Shown: in pieces, positions 14,363 to 23,386 of the stretch | Layout: the number at the start of each line of letters is the position of its first letter | How positions within the stretch are numbered: the first letter of the stretch is position 1 | NCBI GenBank assembly: GCA_021159005.1 | Contig: JAGGSN010000100.1 | Location: forward strand, 1-38,227 | Length of the DNA: 38,227 nt | Source: Candidatus Zixiibacteriota bacterium | GTDB taxonomy: Bacteria > Zixibacteria > MSB-5A5 > UBA10806 > 4484-95 | Reading direction: 5' to 3' | Program-made: the position numbers and the translations under genes | Notes under the pieces: model-generated | Database searches by the model: none | The model's input: only the letters and a program-made list of their open reading frames with translations | What the model was told of the DNA's origin: nothing

Positions 14363-14671
14363 ACCCTCGTTGTTAATTGTTTAAATCCTTGTTTGTATTA
14401 TCATATACTATTTACATTGTATCCAATATAAAAATTTCAAACACCGACAAATTAAGTTAAACCTTGAAGTATTAATATTCCCATATTGCGCCTTTTTCTT
14501 TAAGTGCTACGGAATTATAACCAACCACTTGTAATGTATTATATGCATATTGTAATGTCAATTCAATAAGTAGTCAGGTAGTGCAAAATTTTCGGAACCT
14601 ATCTATTCGACTCGATTACAAAAATGGGCAGGTGTCGGAGATCCTTCACCTGTTAGCTATCACTAATATCC
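14363..14671. other. AT-rich intergenic region with duplicated TTGTAATGT
   Basis: No gene is seen in these 309 bases. The left part should hold the promoter of the AT-rich pair. TTGTAATGT occurs at 14529-14537 and again at 14550-14558, 21 bases apart (two helical turns), which could be a tandem protein-binding site. The right end contains the terminator-like hairpin of the amidase gene. Confidence 0.5.
14620..14655 (-). terminator. Terminator-like hairpin after the amidase gene
   Basis: Minus strand: CAGGTG pairs with CACCTG, GGA pairs with TCC inside it, and the stem is followed by CCCATTTTTG. It is a diverged direct copy of 12939-12977 (both read AAAAATRGGCAGG...TAGCT on the plus strand), so the AT-rich pair is bracketed by related elements. 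Confidence 0.5.
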
Positions 14672-16432
14672 CTACTCCCCCAAATAATCGCATATCCCCT
14701 GATAAATCGCCTTGGCGCATTTGCGCTGGAACTTGTCGGTCTTCAACATCGCCTCCTGCTCGGGGATCATCATGAAGGCGCACTCGACCAATACCGCCGG
14801 GCATTCGGTTACGCGGCACAATGCTAAATTGCCGTAATATAAGCCATGGTCGGGAAGCTTGGCGTTTTTGAGAAGATGCTTATGTATCGCCTCTGCCAGC
14901 GGGCGGGCTTGATTGAAATAGTAATAGCAGGATGTGCCGTTATGAGTATACGGGTTGATGCCATCCGGCAGAGCGTTGTTGTGGATGCTTATCAGCAGGT
15001 CGGCATCCCATTTTGAGGCTATATCCACTCGGTCGTAGATTTCCAGGTGCTCATGCCCCATACGGGTCATCAGCACCTCGACGCCTTTTCTCATCAGCAT
15101 CTGCCGCAGTTCATGGGCAATCCACAGATTGGCGTCTTTCTCTTTCAGACCGGTAGGTCCTACCGCGCCGAGGTCATGCGAATGGCCGGGGTCGAGACAA
15201 ATTCTTATATCTTTAAGCGATGGTTTCTTCTTCAGCTTCAGAATAAACTCATCATTTTCGTAGTAGCCTTTGTAACCCCAGTAATGCTTATCATGCCAGC
15301 GTATATGCAGACGGTAAACGCCATTCTGCGGTTGTGTCCACCAGATTGATTTAATATATTTGCCGGTATCGTTAAGCCGTATCCAATCGGTGTCGGTATT
15401 CAAGCCGTAAATATCGACTGTCATCAAATTGCCGTCGGTGTGAATCTCATACGGCAGTTGGTCGCCTATCTTCATGGCAACCCGGACATACTTCGGGAAA
15501 TCATCGGCGACAACAAACGAGACCTCGCCCTTCGGTATCGATGCGCCTTCCTGTTCGAGTACAGCATCAGATTTTTTCACATAGCCGGTTATATTATCTG
15601 CCAGCTTTACCCTGTACCAGTCGGGTAGCTCGCCGGTGCAAAGCATCCGTACACCCTCCGTCTGATTAACCAGTTTGTAGCCCTTACCCGGCGCGGTTCT
15701 TACTATATGCGGCCGGCCCACAAGGCTTATCACGCGCGGCGGGCAATCATCAAGCCTGACAGCGTAATAGTCGGTTGAGTCAGTCTCAAAATCCTGCCAT
15801 AGCGTGACGCCGTTTGAATCGATAACATCCTGTTCATAAAGATAATAAACGCGCGATGAATCATTGATATTCATCATTGGCAGGCAACCAGTATATAACG
15901 CATAACTGCTATCATCAGTCGAGGATTCCATCTCTCCGAAAACGCTGGCAGTCCGCCATGCTTTAGTATCTCTATACATCTGAGTCCAGGTTTCATCATG
16001 CTCAAAGGCGCAGTAAATACGGCCATTAGTTTTCGCCATAAAAGAAAGCTCGAACGCATCATCAGACATAAGCAAAGTTCTGCCCGATGGTTTTATCGTA
16101 GAGCGGTCTATATTGCTGTCGGATGTGTCCGGCAATCTGCCCACCTGAATATTAATGGTGGTTATGCAGACATCGCTGTCAAGGCCGGAAATTATATCAA
16201 AGGCAAATTCGCCTTTCTCAACCGGCAGAAACGCCAAGAAACCACCATTCTTGTAAATATCAATATCGAATCCATTGATGGCAAGGTTGGCTTTCGGGTT
16301 GGTATTACCGAATATGAAAGTGGAATCGACAGCCGCAATCTGCTGGCTATCTTTCGGGTATATTATCTCAAGATGGTTCTGTGATAGAACCGGAATAGTA
16401 AGTATTAATAACCAAAGAAATATTTTATGCAT
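14672..16432 (-). CDS. N-acetylmuramoyl-L-alanine amidase (Amidase_3) with SH3-like region
   Basis: An exported 586-residue enzyme that should cut the amide between N-acetylmuramic acid and L-alanine, releasing stem peptides. The signal peptide is MHKIFLWLLILTIPVLSQ. Residues about 20-235 carry strand-rich domains of unclear identity. About 236-292 look like a bacterial SH3 domain (RTAPGKGYKL...WYRVKLADNITGYV). Residues 405-586 are the amidase, with all zinc and catalytic positions present: H417 in LDPGHS, E431 in LKEKDAN, H484 in SIHNNA and E550 in LVECAF. The gene overlaps the upstream epimerase gene by eight bases, tying it to the peptide-processing cluster, and a terminator-like hairpin lies just downstream. 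Confidence 0.92.
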   Translation of the reverse strand: MHKIFLWLLILTIPVLSQNHLEIIYPKDSQQIAAVDSTFIFGNTNPKANLAINGFDIDIYKNGGFLAFLPVEKGEFAFDIISGLDSDVCITTINIQVGRLPDTSDSNIDRSTIKPSGRTLLMSDDAFELSFMAKTNGRIYCAFEHDETWTQMYRDTKAWRTASVFGEMESSTDDSSYALYTGCLPMMNINDSSRVYYLYEQDVIDSNGVTLWQDFETDSTDYYAVRLDDCPPRVISLVGRPHIVRTAPGKGYKLVNQTEGVRMLCTGELPDWYRVKLADNITGYVKKSDAVLEQEGASIPKGEVSFVVADDFPKYVRVAMKIGDQLPYEIHTDGNLMTVDIYGLNTDTDWIRLNDTGKYIKSIWWTQPQNGVYRLHIRWHDKHYWGYKGYYENDEFILKLKKKPSLKDIRICLDPGHSHDLGAVGPTGLKEKDANLWIAHELRQMLMRKGVEVLMTRMGHEHLEIYDRVDIASKWDADLLISIHNNALPDGINPYTHNGTSCYYYFNQARPLAEAIHKHLLKNAKLPDHGLYYGNLALCRVTECPAVLVECAFMMIPEQEAMLKTDKFQRKCAKAIYQGICDYLGE

Positions 16433-17429
16433 TGTTTTTTTTCACAACTCCGATACCGGGTCTGTCGGGATATTTTAGAAATCCATTCACCGCTTTTGCG
16501 CCGTCATAGGGGTCATCCCCGATAAGCACGTTGCCATCGAGATCGACATAATCGACAAGCGGCGCAAGCATAGCGGCGGCTGAAATCGACACCGATGTTT
16601 CCACCATACAGCCAATCATGACTTGCATCCGCAAAGCTCTGGCAACCGTTATCATCTTAAACGCCTCGCGAATACCGCCTGATTTCTGAAGCTTGATATT
16701 GATGCCATCGACAATATCCTTATACAATGGAATATCCTCGGCGGTCATAACGCCCTCATCGGCGATTATCGGCAAGTCGATTTTCGAACGCAATATCCTT
16801 AGCCCCTCATAATCTTTCCAGTGAAGCGGCTGTTCGACAAATTCGATATTATATTTTTGAAGATGCTTAATTTTCTGTATTGCCTCTTTCAATGTCCAGC
16901 CGGCATTGGCATCAACCCGTATTCTGGCGTCAGTAGCCTCCCGAACGGCGGCTACCATATCGATATCGCCGGGGATGCCGACTTTCACTTTGTAAACCTG
17001 ATAGCCGGGATTGTCCTCCGTTTGTTTTTTCATCTTATCAGGCGTGCTGAGTGAAATTGTATAAGAGGTGGCGATATCATCGCGGGGCGTGATGCCCAAA
17101 AGCTTATACACGGGGATATTCAGTTTTTTGCCGATTGCGTCATGGATGGCTATATCGATGGCGGCTTTGGCGGCGCCGTTGTTAGCCGCAACCAAATTCA
17201 ATCGTTTGCAGATATCCTCGAACTTGAATAAATCATTGCCGATAACAGTTTCAGCTCTTTTGATAAAATCGCAAACTGTTTGAGCTGTTTCGCCGTAGTA
17301 TTTAACCGGCGATGCTTCACCAAGGCCACCGTCGATTTCAACGATAACAACTTCCACCTCATCGGCAGCACCGTGAGTGGTGCGGAAGGTATTGATTGGA
17401 TGGATTCCTATTTTTTTGAATTTAATCAT
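16425..17429 (-). CDS. L-Ala-D/L-Glu epimerase, enolase superfamily
   Basis: Predicted to epimerise L-Ala-D-Glu from peptidoglycan to L-Ala-L-Glu so ordinary peptidases can use it. The enolase-superfamily signature is complete: the catalytic K-x-K pair in YKVKVG, metal ligands D (RVDANAGW), E (FVEQPL) and D (IIADEG), and the second catalytic lysine in NIKLQKSGG. I place the start at the ATG of MIKFKKIG (17427-17429), preceded by GGTGA at good distance. The frame is open 12 codons further, but that extension lacks support. The resulting 334 residues match the family. Co-location with an NlpC/P60 protein and an amidase mirrors the Bacillus ykf group, which strengthens the dipeptide call over other enolase-superfamily reactions. 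Confidence 0.88.
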   Translation of the reverse strand: MIKFKKIGIHPINTFRTTHGAADEVEVVIVEIDGGLGEASPVKYYGETAQTVCDFIKRAETVIGNDLFKFEDICKRLNLVAANNGAAKAAIDIAIHDAIGKKLNIPVYKLLGITPRDDIATSYTISLSTPDKMKKQTEDNPGYQVYKVKVGIPGDIDMVAAVREATDARIRVDANAGWTLKEAIQKIKHLQKYNIEFVEQPLHWKDYEGLRILRSKIDLPIIADEGVMTAEDIPLYKDIVDGINIKLQKSGGIREAFKMITVARALRMQVMIGCMVETSVSISAAAMLAPLVDYVDLDGNVLIGDDPYDGAKAVNGFLKYPDRPGIGVVKKNNA

Positions 17430-17687
17430 ATCATATTCACCAGATTGCGGCTGATGTATGTCCACCGCCCACGAAAGTTCACCTCAGGCGAATACCAACC
17501 ATAAAAAGGGCGTATCCGCCAATGGCGGACGTCCCTACGCGAGTTAATTATAGAAAAAGATTGTTTTCTTGGCAATCCTCCCGGTCTTTGTGTCTGTTCC
17601 CCGCAATGATTGTTTGTTATCAATCTATTTAGAACACTTAATATTTGATAGTTCCTTTATCGACATTAATAAGAAATTTTACATCCA
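17430..17687. other. Intergenic region with repeat insertion in the peptidoglycan cluster
   Basis: These 258 bases separate the C39-like peptidase from the epimerase in an otherwise tightly overlapping gene run. They contain copy 2 of the GGGCGTATCC repeat (17508-17541). I see no gene. A new promoter for the epimerase-amidase pair could lie here. Confidence 0.5.
17508..17541. repeat. Dispersed repeat, GGGCGTATCCGYCAATGGCGGA family, copy 2
   Basis: Matches 263-296 over 34 bases with a few changes. TCCGCC (17515-17520) pairs exactly with GGCGGA (17524-17529) around AAT, making a stronger hairpin than in copy 1. Confidence 0.7.
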
Positions 17688-18803
17688 TTACTCTGGCCAC
17701 AAATGATACGCCACTCCTCCATGACCGATCCAGACAGCAGTAAGTTCATCAATATCGTAAGCGCTAATACCATCAGAAACAGTACGCCCATAAGGGTCGT
17801 TTACCAAAACGCTGCCTTTGCCGTCAAAACCGCGAACGACTATAATATGACCATCGGTTCGAGTATAAGGCGCATTATGAAGCTGGCCGTTTTCAAAACT
17901 GATGCTTATTGCGACAGGTTTGCCGCTATATATCTCAGCTGCGATTTCATTAAACGAGTTGTGTCTGCCTATCCATGAATTTTTTAATCCAAGCAAATAA
18001 GCCGCCTGAATATTATAAAGCCAATTGCCGTATATATCATTATAGCTATCATACGCCAGCTCGGATACCTCAAGGGGGCTATAACCGCGGCTGTGATAGT
18101 TTAATACCATAGCTATGCTTGCCTGACTGCAGGCTTTGCCGGAAATGGAATCGGGCAGAGAATGCTGGGATACAAAAGGCACTGATAGAGCTATTGCTTT
18201 TATATCGTCAGATGGATGGCGGCTGTGAGTGAACTGCCGCAGGTTTGCCTTGGTGTTGGAATAGCAAACGCTGATGCGGTCTAACAATAATAAATCGTTA
18301 TTACTGCCAATACAGGTCAATGAAAACCTATAGTATTTCATCGGCGCATTTAATCTTATTATATCGGTATCGAGTTTGCCTATGCCTTCGATGTTCTCCG
18401 AAGCATTACTATATTTGCAAGCAGAAGACACATCCTTGCCCCATTTCTGATAAGCGAAATCATGCCACGTTATACTATCATCACTAACCGAAATGATAAA
18501 ATATAATCCGCTTGAAAAGGTAATATCACAATTCCACGAAAGCAGTATTTCATTGAAATCGAAATTGGTTTTAACCGGCGGCGATTCGAGGTATCCGGGA
18601 TAATCAAGAGTATCCGGTTGTATTTTGTTTTTGTTATGATTTAACGATAGATTCTCAAACTCGAATCCACCCCAGTCTTTGCCCTGCTCATAACAATCAA
18701 CATTATGAATACTGAAATTTCCGCTGGCATTTTGACGTATAATCACAGCCAATGCCAAACATACGATAAAAGCGGCTGATATGCAAACCGCCTTAGCTTT
18801 CAA
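17688..18803 (-). CDS. Exported C39-like cysteine peptidase
   Basis: A 371-residue protein with a signal or anchor segment (residues 4-22). The middle (about 30-185) resembles a carbohydrate-binding-like beta domain. The C-terminal third is a papain-fold C39_2-type peptidase: VPFVSQ leads to the nucleophile C225 in GKACSQASIAMVL, the histidine H319 in TDGHIIVVRGFD, and D336 in VNDPYG. Such proteins cleave peptides outside the cytoplasm. Here, between an NlpC/P60 enzyme and a muropeptide epimerase, peptidoglycan cross-bridges or stem peptides are a reasonable but unproven substrate. The start is a TTG with AAGGAG five bases upstream, and the gene overlaps the NlpC/P60 gene by 11 bases, so the two are translationally linked. 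Confidence 0.82.
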   Translation of the reverse strand: MKAKAVCISAAFIVCLALAVIIRQNASGNFSIHNVDCYEQGKDWGGFEFENLSLNHNKNKIQPDTLDYPGYLESPPVKTNFDFNEILLSWNCDITFSSGLYFIISVSDDSITWHDFAYQKWGKDVSSACKYSNASENIEGIGKLDTDIIRLNAPMKYYRFSLTCIGSNNDLLLLDRISVCYSNTKANLRQFTHSRHPSDDIKAIALSVPFVSQHSLPDSISGKACSQASIAMVLNYHSRGYSPLEVSELAYDSYNDIYGNWLYNIQAAYLLGLKNSWIGRHNSFNEIAAEIYSGKPVAISISFENGQLHNAPYTRTDGHIIVVRGFDGKGSVLVNDPYGRTVSDGISAYDIDELTAVWIGHGGVAYHLWPE

Positions 18804-19578
18804 TAATTCTCCTTATGGTCTTAAGGTCAACATCCAACTCTTTAAAATAATTGGGCTCGGATGAATCAAGGCTGTTGATATATACTCCGCCCTGCGATAG
18901 GCTCGAATGGATATACTTCCGATCATTTAATGCGATAGAAACATGGTTTTCGGCAAACAATAAATCGCCGGGTTTAATCTTGTCTCTTGAGATTTCCCTG
19001 CCGACATTAATCTGGTCTTTCGTGTCGCGCGGCAAATCGATTCCAAAGAATTTGAAATTAGTCTGCACAAAACCGGAGCAATCAAAACCAAAGAAGCTTT
19101 TGCCGCCCCATAGATAGGGCACACCTATAAACCTTTTTGCGCTGTCGAGAAATACCGACATCATATCGGGAGTAAGTTTTGGTGTTTGGTTAAGCGGTAC
19201 AATATCATCGCTGACAATATAAATATCCCCATAGCGAGCCGATTCGCAGACAGCAAATTCGCCAGCCAGTCTTTTTACTTTAATAGTGGAAGTAAACGGC
19301 AGAATAGCTGCAGTTGGCGCCCTCTGGTCGGCGCCGATATAGGCAACAGCAATTGATGCCGATACAATATTGTCGTCAGCTTCCTGAAGGCTTTCATCAT
19401 AGTAAAAACTATTGCGGATATATCCCTCGTAGCCGTCTTTTAAACGCACTAACGAATATTCTTCGACTTTTTTAATCTCTTCAATTGTTTCATTAAATAA
19501 AGCCTGGCTGATTCTTTCTGAATTAAATTCAGGCTTCGACCATATATCAGCGATGCCAACATTAATTTTATATGACAT
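18793..19578 (-). CDS. NlpC/P60 endopeptidase with SH3-type domains (YkfC-like)
   Basis: Likely a gamma-D-glutamyl-L-diamino-acid endopeptidase that trims murein peptides. It has 261 residues. The first 130 form two SH3-like segments (residues about 5-60 and 75-130). The catalytic NlpC/P60 domain follows, with C167 in FDCSGFVQ, H212 in ENHVSIAL and a third polar residue H224 in KYIHSS. YLWGGKSFFGFDCSG and LPRDTKDQ are standard family blocks. No signal peptide is visible, which fits YkfC-like enzymes that act on imported or recycled peptides. The ATG overlaps the alr stop as TAATG with AAAGGAG inside the end of alr. The domain layout and the epimerase downstream both match the Bacillus ykfB-ykfC pairing. 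Confidence 0.88.
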   Translation of the reverse strand: MSYKINVGIADIWSKPEFNSERISQALFNETIEEIKKVEEYSLVRLKDGYEGYIRNSFYYDESLQEADDNIVSASIAVAYIGADQRAPTAAILPFTSTIKVKRLAGEFAVCESARYGDIYIVSDDIVPLNQTPKLTPDMMSVFLDSAKRFIGVPYLWGGKSFFGFDCSGFVQTNFKFFGIDLPRDTKDQINVGREISRDKIKPGDLLFAENHVSIALNDRKYIHSSLSQGGVYINSLDSSEPNYFKELDVDLKTIRRIIES

Positions 19579-20741
19579 TATTCTCCTTTGTAAATTCTCG
19601 GCAGCCTGATGGTAAAACCAGATATAAGCTCATAAGAGAACGAACCTGCCAACTCGGCTATTTCATTAGCGGTTATTGACTGGTCTTTTGATTTTCCCAA
19701 CAACACAACTTCATCGCCTTCCTTAACGCCCGGAATCTCAGTAACATCAATCATCATGGCATCCATGCAAATCCTGCCGATGATAGGAGCTTTATAGCCA
19801 TTGATGAGAACATAGCCCTTATTGGAAAGAGACCAGGGATAGCCATCGGCGTAGCCTATGCCTATAGTAGCCGCTGTCGTATCTCTTTTTGTAATAAAAC
19901 TGCCGCTATAGCCGACAGGTTTTCCGGCAGGCAATTTCTTTAGGCGAATAATCCTGCTTTTCAGGCTCATAACAGGTTTGATATCGATATCGATATTTTT
20001 CTTGGGATGAATACCATAAAGCAATAGCCCAATCCTGATTAAGTTGAAATTCTGATTGTGATGGAATAAAAAGCCGCTTGAATTTTCAATACTCAGATAA
20101 TGGTCTTTAATGTTTAAGCCGGTTTTTTTGATTGCGTTTGTAAATTCAGCAAACTGCGATTCCGTGAATGTGTTGTCGCCATTGGCCGAGTCGGCAAGGT
20201 TTGTTGTAACGCCAATTATTTCTATTCCGGTCATTTCAGAGGCGGTAGTTATAATATCTTGTATTTCGGCACTATCAACGCCATATCTTCTCATGCCGGT
20301 TTCTATTTTGATAAATACTTTAACTTTCTTCTTCATCGAAACAGCCGCTTTGTTGAGCGCATCAAGATATTCTGTTGAATCGACAACGGCAATCATTCCC
20401 GCATTTACAAGCCTTGATGTTCGCTCTATAATATCAGGATAAAGCACGGCTATCGGGATTTTAATGCCTGCTTTTAGAAGCCTTTCACCCTCTTCGATAA
20501 AAGCGACTCCCAGTAAATCCGCGCCGTATTCCTCAGCCTTAAGCCCGATTTCTATAAGACCATGGCCGTATGCGTTTGCCTTAATTACTGCCATAAAGCT
20601 TGTATCAGCGCTTATTCTGTTTTTTATTTGCTGGAAATTATGCCTTAAAGCGTTCAGGTCGATTTCCAGATATGCCGGACGTATCTTATTTATATCTTCA
20701 ACGGATAATTCTGTTTGGCTGCTGCCAGCTTTTGTTTTCAC
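19578..20741 (-). CDS. alr: Alanine racemase
   Basis: PLP-dependent interconversion of L- and D-alanine, supplying D-Ala for the cell wall. The cofactor lysine is K54 in AVIKANAYGHG, at the expected place after a 20-residue extra N-terminal lead. The catalytic tyrosine is Y297 in IGYADGYP. RIGLLLYG and GRICMDAMMIDVT are further Alr blocks. The 387 residues are typical. The start is GTG, with AAGGA five bases upstream. It heads a run of overlapping genes (alr, NlpC/P60, C39 peptidase) devoted to wall peptides. Upstream lies a 324-base leader region with no gene. One departure is N in GVTTNLAD, where many relatives have H. Position within the cluster hints that the enzyme may serve peptide recycling as well as synthesis. 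Confidence 0.95.
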   Translation of the reverse strand: MKTKAGSSQTELSVEDINKIRPAYLEIDLNALRHNFQQIKNRISADTSFMAVIKANAYGHGLIEIGLKAEEYGADLLGVAFIEEGERLLKAGIKIPIAVLYPDIIERTSRLVNAGMIAVVDSTEYLDALNKAAVSMKKKVKVFIKIETGMRRYGVDSAEIQDIITTASEMTGIEIIGVTTNLADSANGDNTFTESQFAEFTNAIKKTGLNIKDHYLSIENSSGFLFHHNQNFNLIRIGLLLYGIHPKKNIDIDIKPVMSLKSRIIRLKKLPAGKPVGYSGSFITKRDTTAATIGIGYADGYPWSLSNKGYVLINGYKAPIIGRICMDAMMIDVTEIPGVKEGDEVVLLGKSKDQSITANEIAELAGSFSYELISGFTIRLPRIYKGE

Positions 20742-21065
20742 TGTTAATCCTTGTATTTTCCCATCTCCTTAGAATAATTTTGTTTAAAAAATTCAGATTA
20801 AATTTTAATAACAGACTCTCACCCAATCGGCTATTATTGCAAAATTTTCTGATTACCAAACGCCGCTTAGCAACCAGGGGCAACCGGCTTAGGAAGCTAT
20901 TAAATTGTCGGAATTGTCGGAAGCAGCTTCCAACAGCGCAAAATTTAAACTGAATAACCTCCTATTAACACAATATAAGATATATAACCTTTTGTTCCAA
21001 TAATCTATCATTTTTTTTATTTTATCGAAAATCTTCGTGATGTTGTTTGATGAAAAGGCGGCAGG
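20742..21065. other. Long leader region upstream of alr
   Basis: No gene is supported in these 324 bases. On the minus strand GGTTGC occurs twice 11 bases apart and ATTCCGACA/TTCCGACAA occurs in tandem, next to a small GGAAG/CTTCC hairpin. I recognise no known riboswitch or attenuator, and no clear promoter stands out. The AT-rich part nearest alr should hold its promoter. Confidence 0.4.
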
Positions 21066-22706
21066 CTAATAATTGGCCAGCAGATTATCATAGGTTTGAG
21101 GATTGCCTAAAACCATCCCAGCTTTAATTAGCTCAGGATGGGTTTTCAGCCAAACAAGTTCATAGGCTTTCCTTTTGCCCAATCCCTGAGTAATAAATGA
21201 TTCATATAAAATATCTTTTATCTGCGAATGCAAAGTGAGCATCTCCTTATCAGATTTTTTCTCGAGGATTTTTTTAATATCGTCAACATAACCGCTTAAA
21301 TTGTCTTTATTGAGCCAATCTTTGTTTTGGTCAACAAACTGGTCGAATGCGCTGAATTCCGGATTACGGTAAACATATTTTTTTTTCTCAATATAACCGA
21401 TGAATAGACTGACAATATCATCGCTTACTACAAAGTTTTCATCGATGTCAAGTTTCGGGCCATATTCAGCGACAAAATCGGTTACATAGCCCAAGGTATT
21501 GATATCATCCAAGAACGGCGGAGTTTCAAGACGATCAATATATATATCCGGGATAATGCCGCCGCCGCCAAAAACCGGCCGGCCCGATTTAGTATAGAAT
21601 AGTATATTTCTGTCTGAGTTTTCCGGTTTTGCTAAATTGCTTAGGGATGTATCTTTCTGAATGCACCTGTTTGAGGGCGTATAATATTTTGCCGTAGTCA
21701 GTTTAAGCGCCGAGTTATCGTCAAACTGCATTATCTGCTGGACAAGCCCTTTCCCATATGAGGTCGAACCTACAATAAGTCCCCGGTCATGATCCTGAAT
21801 TGCCCCGGCAACAATCTCGGCTGCCGAGGCAGTCTGGTCATCAATTACAATAACCAAGGGTCCTTTATTATAAATACCGCCCTCTCGGACTTTATATGTG
21901 CGCAGGGCAGCCGATCCCCTTCCCCTCGTTTCAACAATTTTGTCATCTTCATTTAAAAAAATTGACGCCAACTCGACAGCCTCATATAACAAGCCGCCAG
22001 GATTATTCTGCAAATCGATTATCAAGCCGCTGATTCCTTTATCCATCAACAATGAAATTAAAGATTCCACTTCCAGCGCTGTTCCCTCAGAAAATCTCGT
22101 TATCTTTATATAACCGTTATTATAGCTGTCAATACACCAGCAGGGAACAGGTTCTATATGGATATTTTCACGTGTAAATTCTATCTCTATATGTTTCGAG
22201 AAAAGAGGCCGCCAGAAATTTATAAACACTCGACTGTCTTTGTCGCCTCTCAATAAATCCCGGCACTCCGAGGCTGACAGACCTACAGCATCAAGGCTGT
22301 CTACTTTAATAATTCTATCGCCAACCCGGACATTCGAAGCAGCTGCTGGGCTTCCCTCAATTACCGAACTTACCCATACCGTATCGGAATGCTCTTCGAG
22401 TTCTATCCCGATGCCGATATATTCACCCTGCGTCTCCTTCATAAGATAATAATAATCCTGATCGGATAAATATCGGCTGTACTTGTCTAAATCTTTCATC
22501 ATGCCTTTGATGCTTGAATTTATCATCTTTTCGGGATCAAGAGGCAAAACATATCTGTCGGAAACGGTAATGGCTATTTTATCAAAAAGACGGATAAAAC
22601 TATAAAGGTCGTCATCGGATGCCCAGGCAAACCCGACTGCTAAACATAGTAAAAAAATAGGCCCGGTTAATATGCCGAGCTTATTTAATGAAGGTTTATT
22701 TATCAT
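21066..22706 (-). CDS. S41 family C-terminal processing peptidase with PDZ domain
   Basis: An exported serine protease of the CtpA/Prc group, 546 residues. A signal peptide or anchor covers residues 8-30. The PDZ domain spans about 95-168 (YIGIGIELEE...GDRIIKVDS). The S41 domain follows, with LQNNPGGLL and the catalytic S294 in QTASAAE and K319 in SYGKG, which form the usual Ser-Lys dyad. The C-terminal 170 residues form a helical extension that is longer than in minimal CtpA proteins. CtpA-type enzymes trim periplasmic or outer-membrane proteins, and some control murein hydrolases. That would fit the peptidoglycan genes downstream, but the link is inference. It lies 35 bases after tmk on the same strand. 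The ribosome-binding site is weak. Confidence 0.92.
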   Translation of the reverse strand: MINKPSLNKLGILTGPIFLLCLAVGFAWASDDDLYSFIRLFDKIAITVSDRYVLPLDPEKMINSSIKGMMKDLDKYSRYLSDQDYYYLMKETQGEYIGIGIELEEHSDTVWVSSVIEGSPAAASNVRVGDRIIKVDSLDAVGLSASECRDLLRGDKDSRVFINFWRPLFSKHIEIEFTRENIHIEPVPCWCIDSYNNGYIKITRFSEGTALEVESLISLLMDKGISGLIIDLQNNPGGLLYEAVELASIFLNEDDKIVETRGRGSAALRTYKVREGGIYNKGPLVIVIDDQTASAAEIVAGAIQDHDRGLIVGSTSYGKGLVQQIMQFDDNSALKLTTAKYYTPSNRCIQKDTSLSNLAKPENSDRNILFYTKSGRPVFGGGGIIPDIYIDRLETPPFLDDINTLGYVTDFVAEYGPKLDIDENFVVSDDIVSLFIGYIEKKKYVYRNPEFSAFDQFVDQNKDWLNKDNLSGYVDDIKKILEKKSDKEMLTLHSQIKDILYESFITQGLGKRKAYELVWLKTHPELIKAGMVLGNPQTYDNLLANY

Positions 22707-22741
22707 CGTTAGTTATTAAGCGGGTATTTTAATCTAAGACG

Positions 22742-23386
22742 CTACGTATTTTCAAATTCACTGATTACAATTTCTTGAATTTTCCGCTTAACAGTATTAA
22801 TATCGTCCTCGCCATTTACGACTTTAAATCTGTGCTTTTTATGTGTTAAAAGGCTGCTATTTCTTGTTGCAATCTGCAAATATCCCTGCCTGACTGTTTC
22901 AAAAAACTCGGTTCCTTCAGACTCTATCCGGTCGGTTTGTTTGCCGGTCAACTTAAGCCGTCTCAATGATTCGGCAACTGAAATATCTACTATAATTGTC
23001 AAATCGGGTTCGAGTCCGCCAGTCGAAAAATTATTTACGAATTCTACATCCTTAATTGGCAGACCTCTGCCATACCCTTGATAGGCAGTGGATGAATCAT
23101 AAAACCGATCACAGATAACTGTTTTGCCCGAATCATGCGCCGGTTTGATAACCTCCTCCACAACCTGCGCTCTCGCAGCATTATACAGTAAAAACTCAGT
23201 TAGCGGAAACATGCCGTCTGAACCTTTATCCAAAAGCAGTTTGCGTATTTTCTCCGATATCTCTGTCCCGCCAGGTTCGCGTAAAAGAAGGGTATTATAC
23301 CCCTTATCTTTTAAAAACTTTCCCAACAGCCGACACTGAGTGCTTTTGCCGGAAAAGTCTATTCCCTCAAAAGTAATAAACATCAT
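22742..23386 (-). CDS. tmk: Thymidylate kinase
   Basis: Phosphorylates dTMP to dTDP with ATP in the cytoplasm, needed for DNA synthesis. It is 214 residues, normal for the family. The P-loop is FEGIDFSGKSTQ (residues 6-17, with F where many homologues have G). The DRFYDSSTAYQGYGRG block binds the nucleotide base and phosphate, and LREPGGTEISEKIR is the DR/PGGT-type conserved segment. The gene begins with two adjacent ATGs overlapping the transporter stop by four bases (ATGA), and GAGAGGA precedes them. It sits between an EamA transporter and the S41 protease on one strand, a packed group with no obvious shared pathway. Confidence 0.96.
   Translation of the reverse strand: MMFITFEGIDFSGKSTQCRLLGKFLKDKGYNTLLLREPGGTEISEKIRKLLLDKGSDGMFPLTEFLLYNAARAQVVEEVIKPAHDSGKTVICDRFYDSSTAYQGYGRGLPIKDVEFVNNFSTGGLEPDLTIIVDISVAESLRRLKLTGKQTDRIESEGTEFFETVRQGYLQIATRNSSLLTHKKHRFKVVNGEDDINTVKRKIQEIVISEFENT

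Noticed and set aside
20742-21065. Riboswitch or attenuator in the alr leader
   Set aside because: Only short repeats and a five-base hairpin were found. Nothing matches a known riboswitch core.
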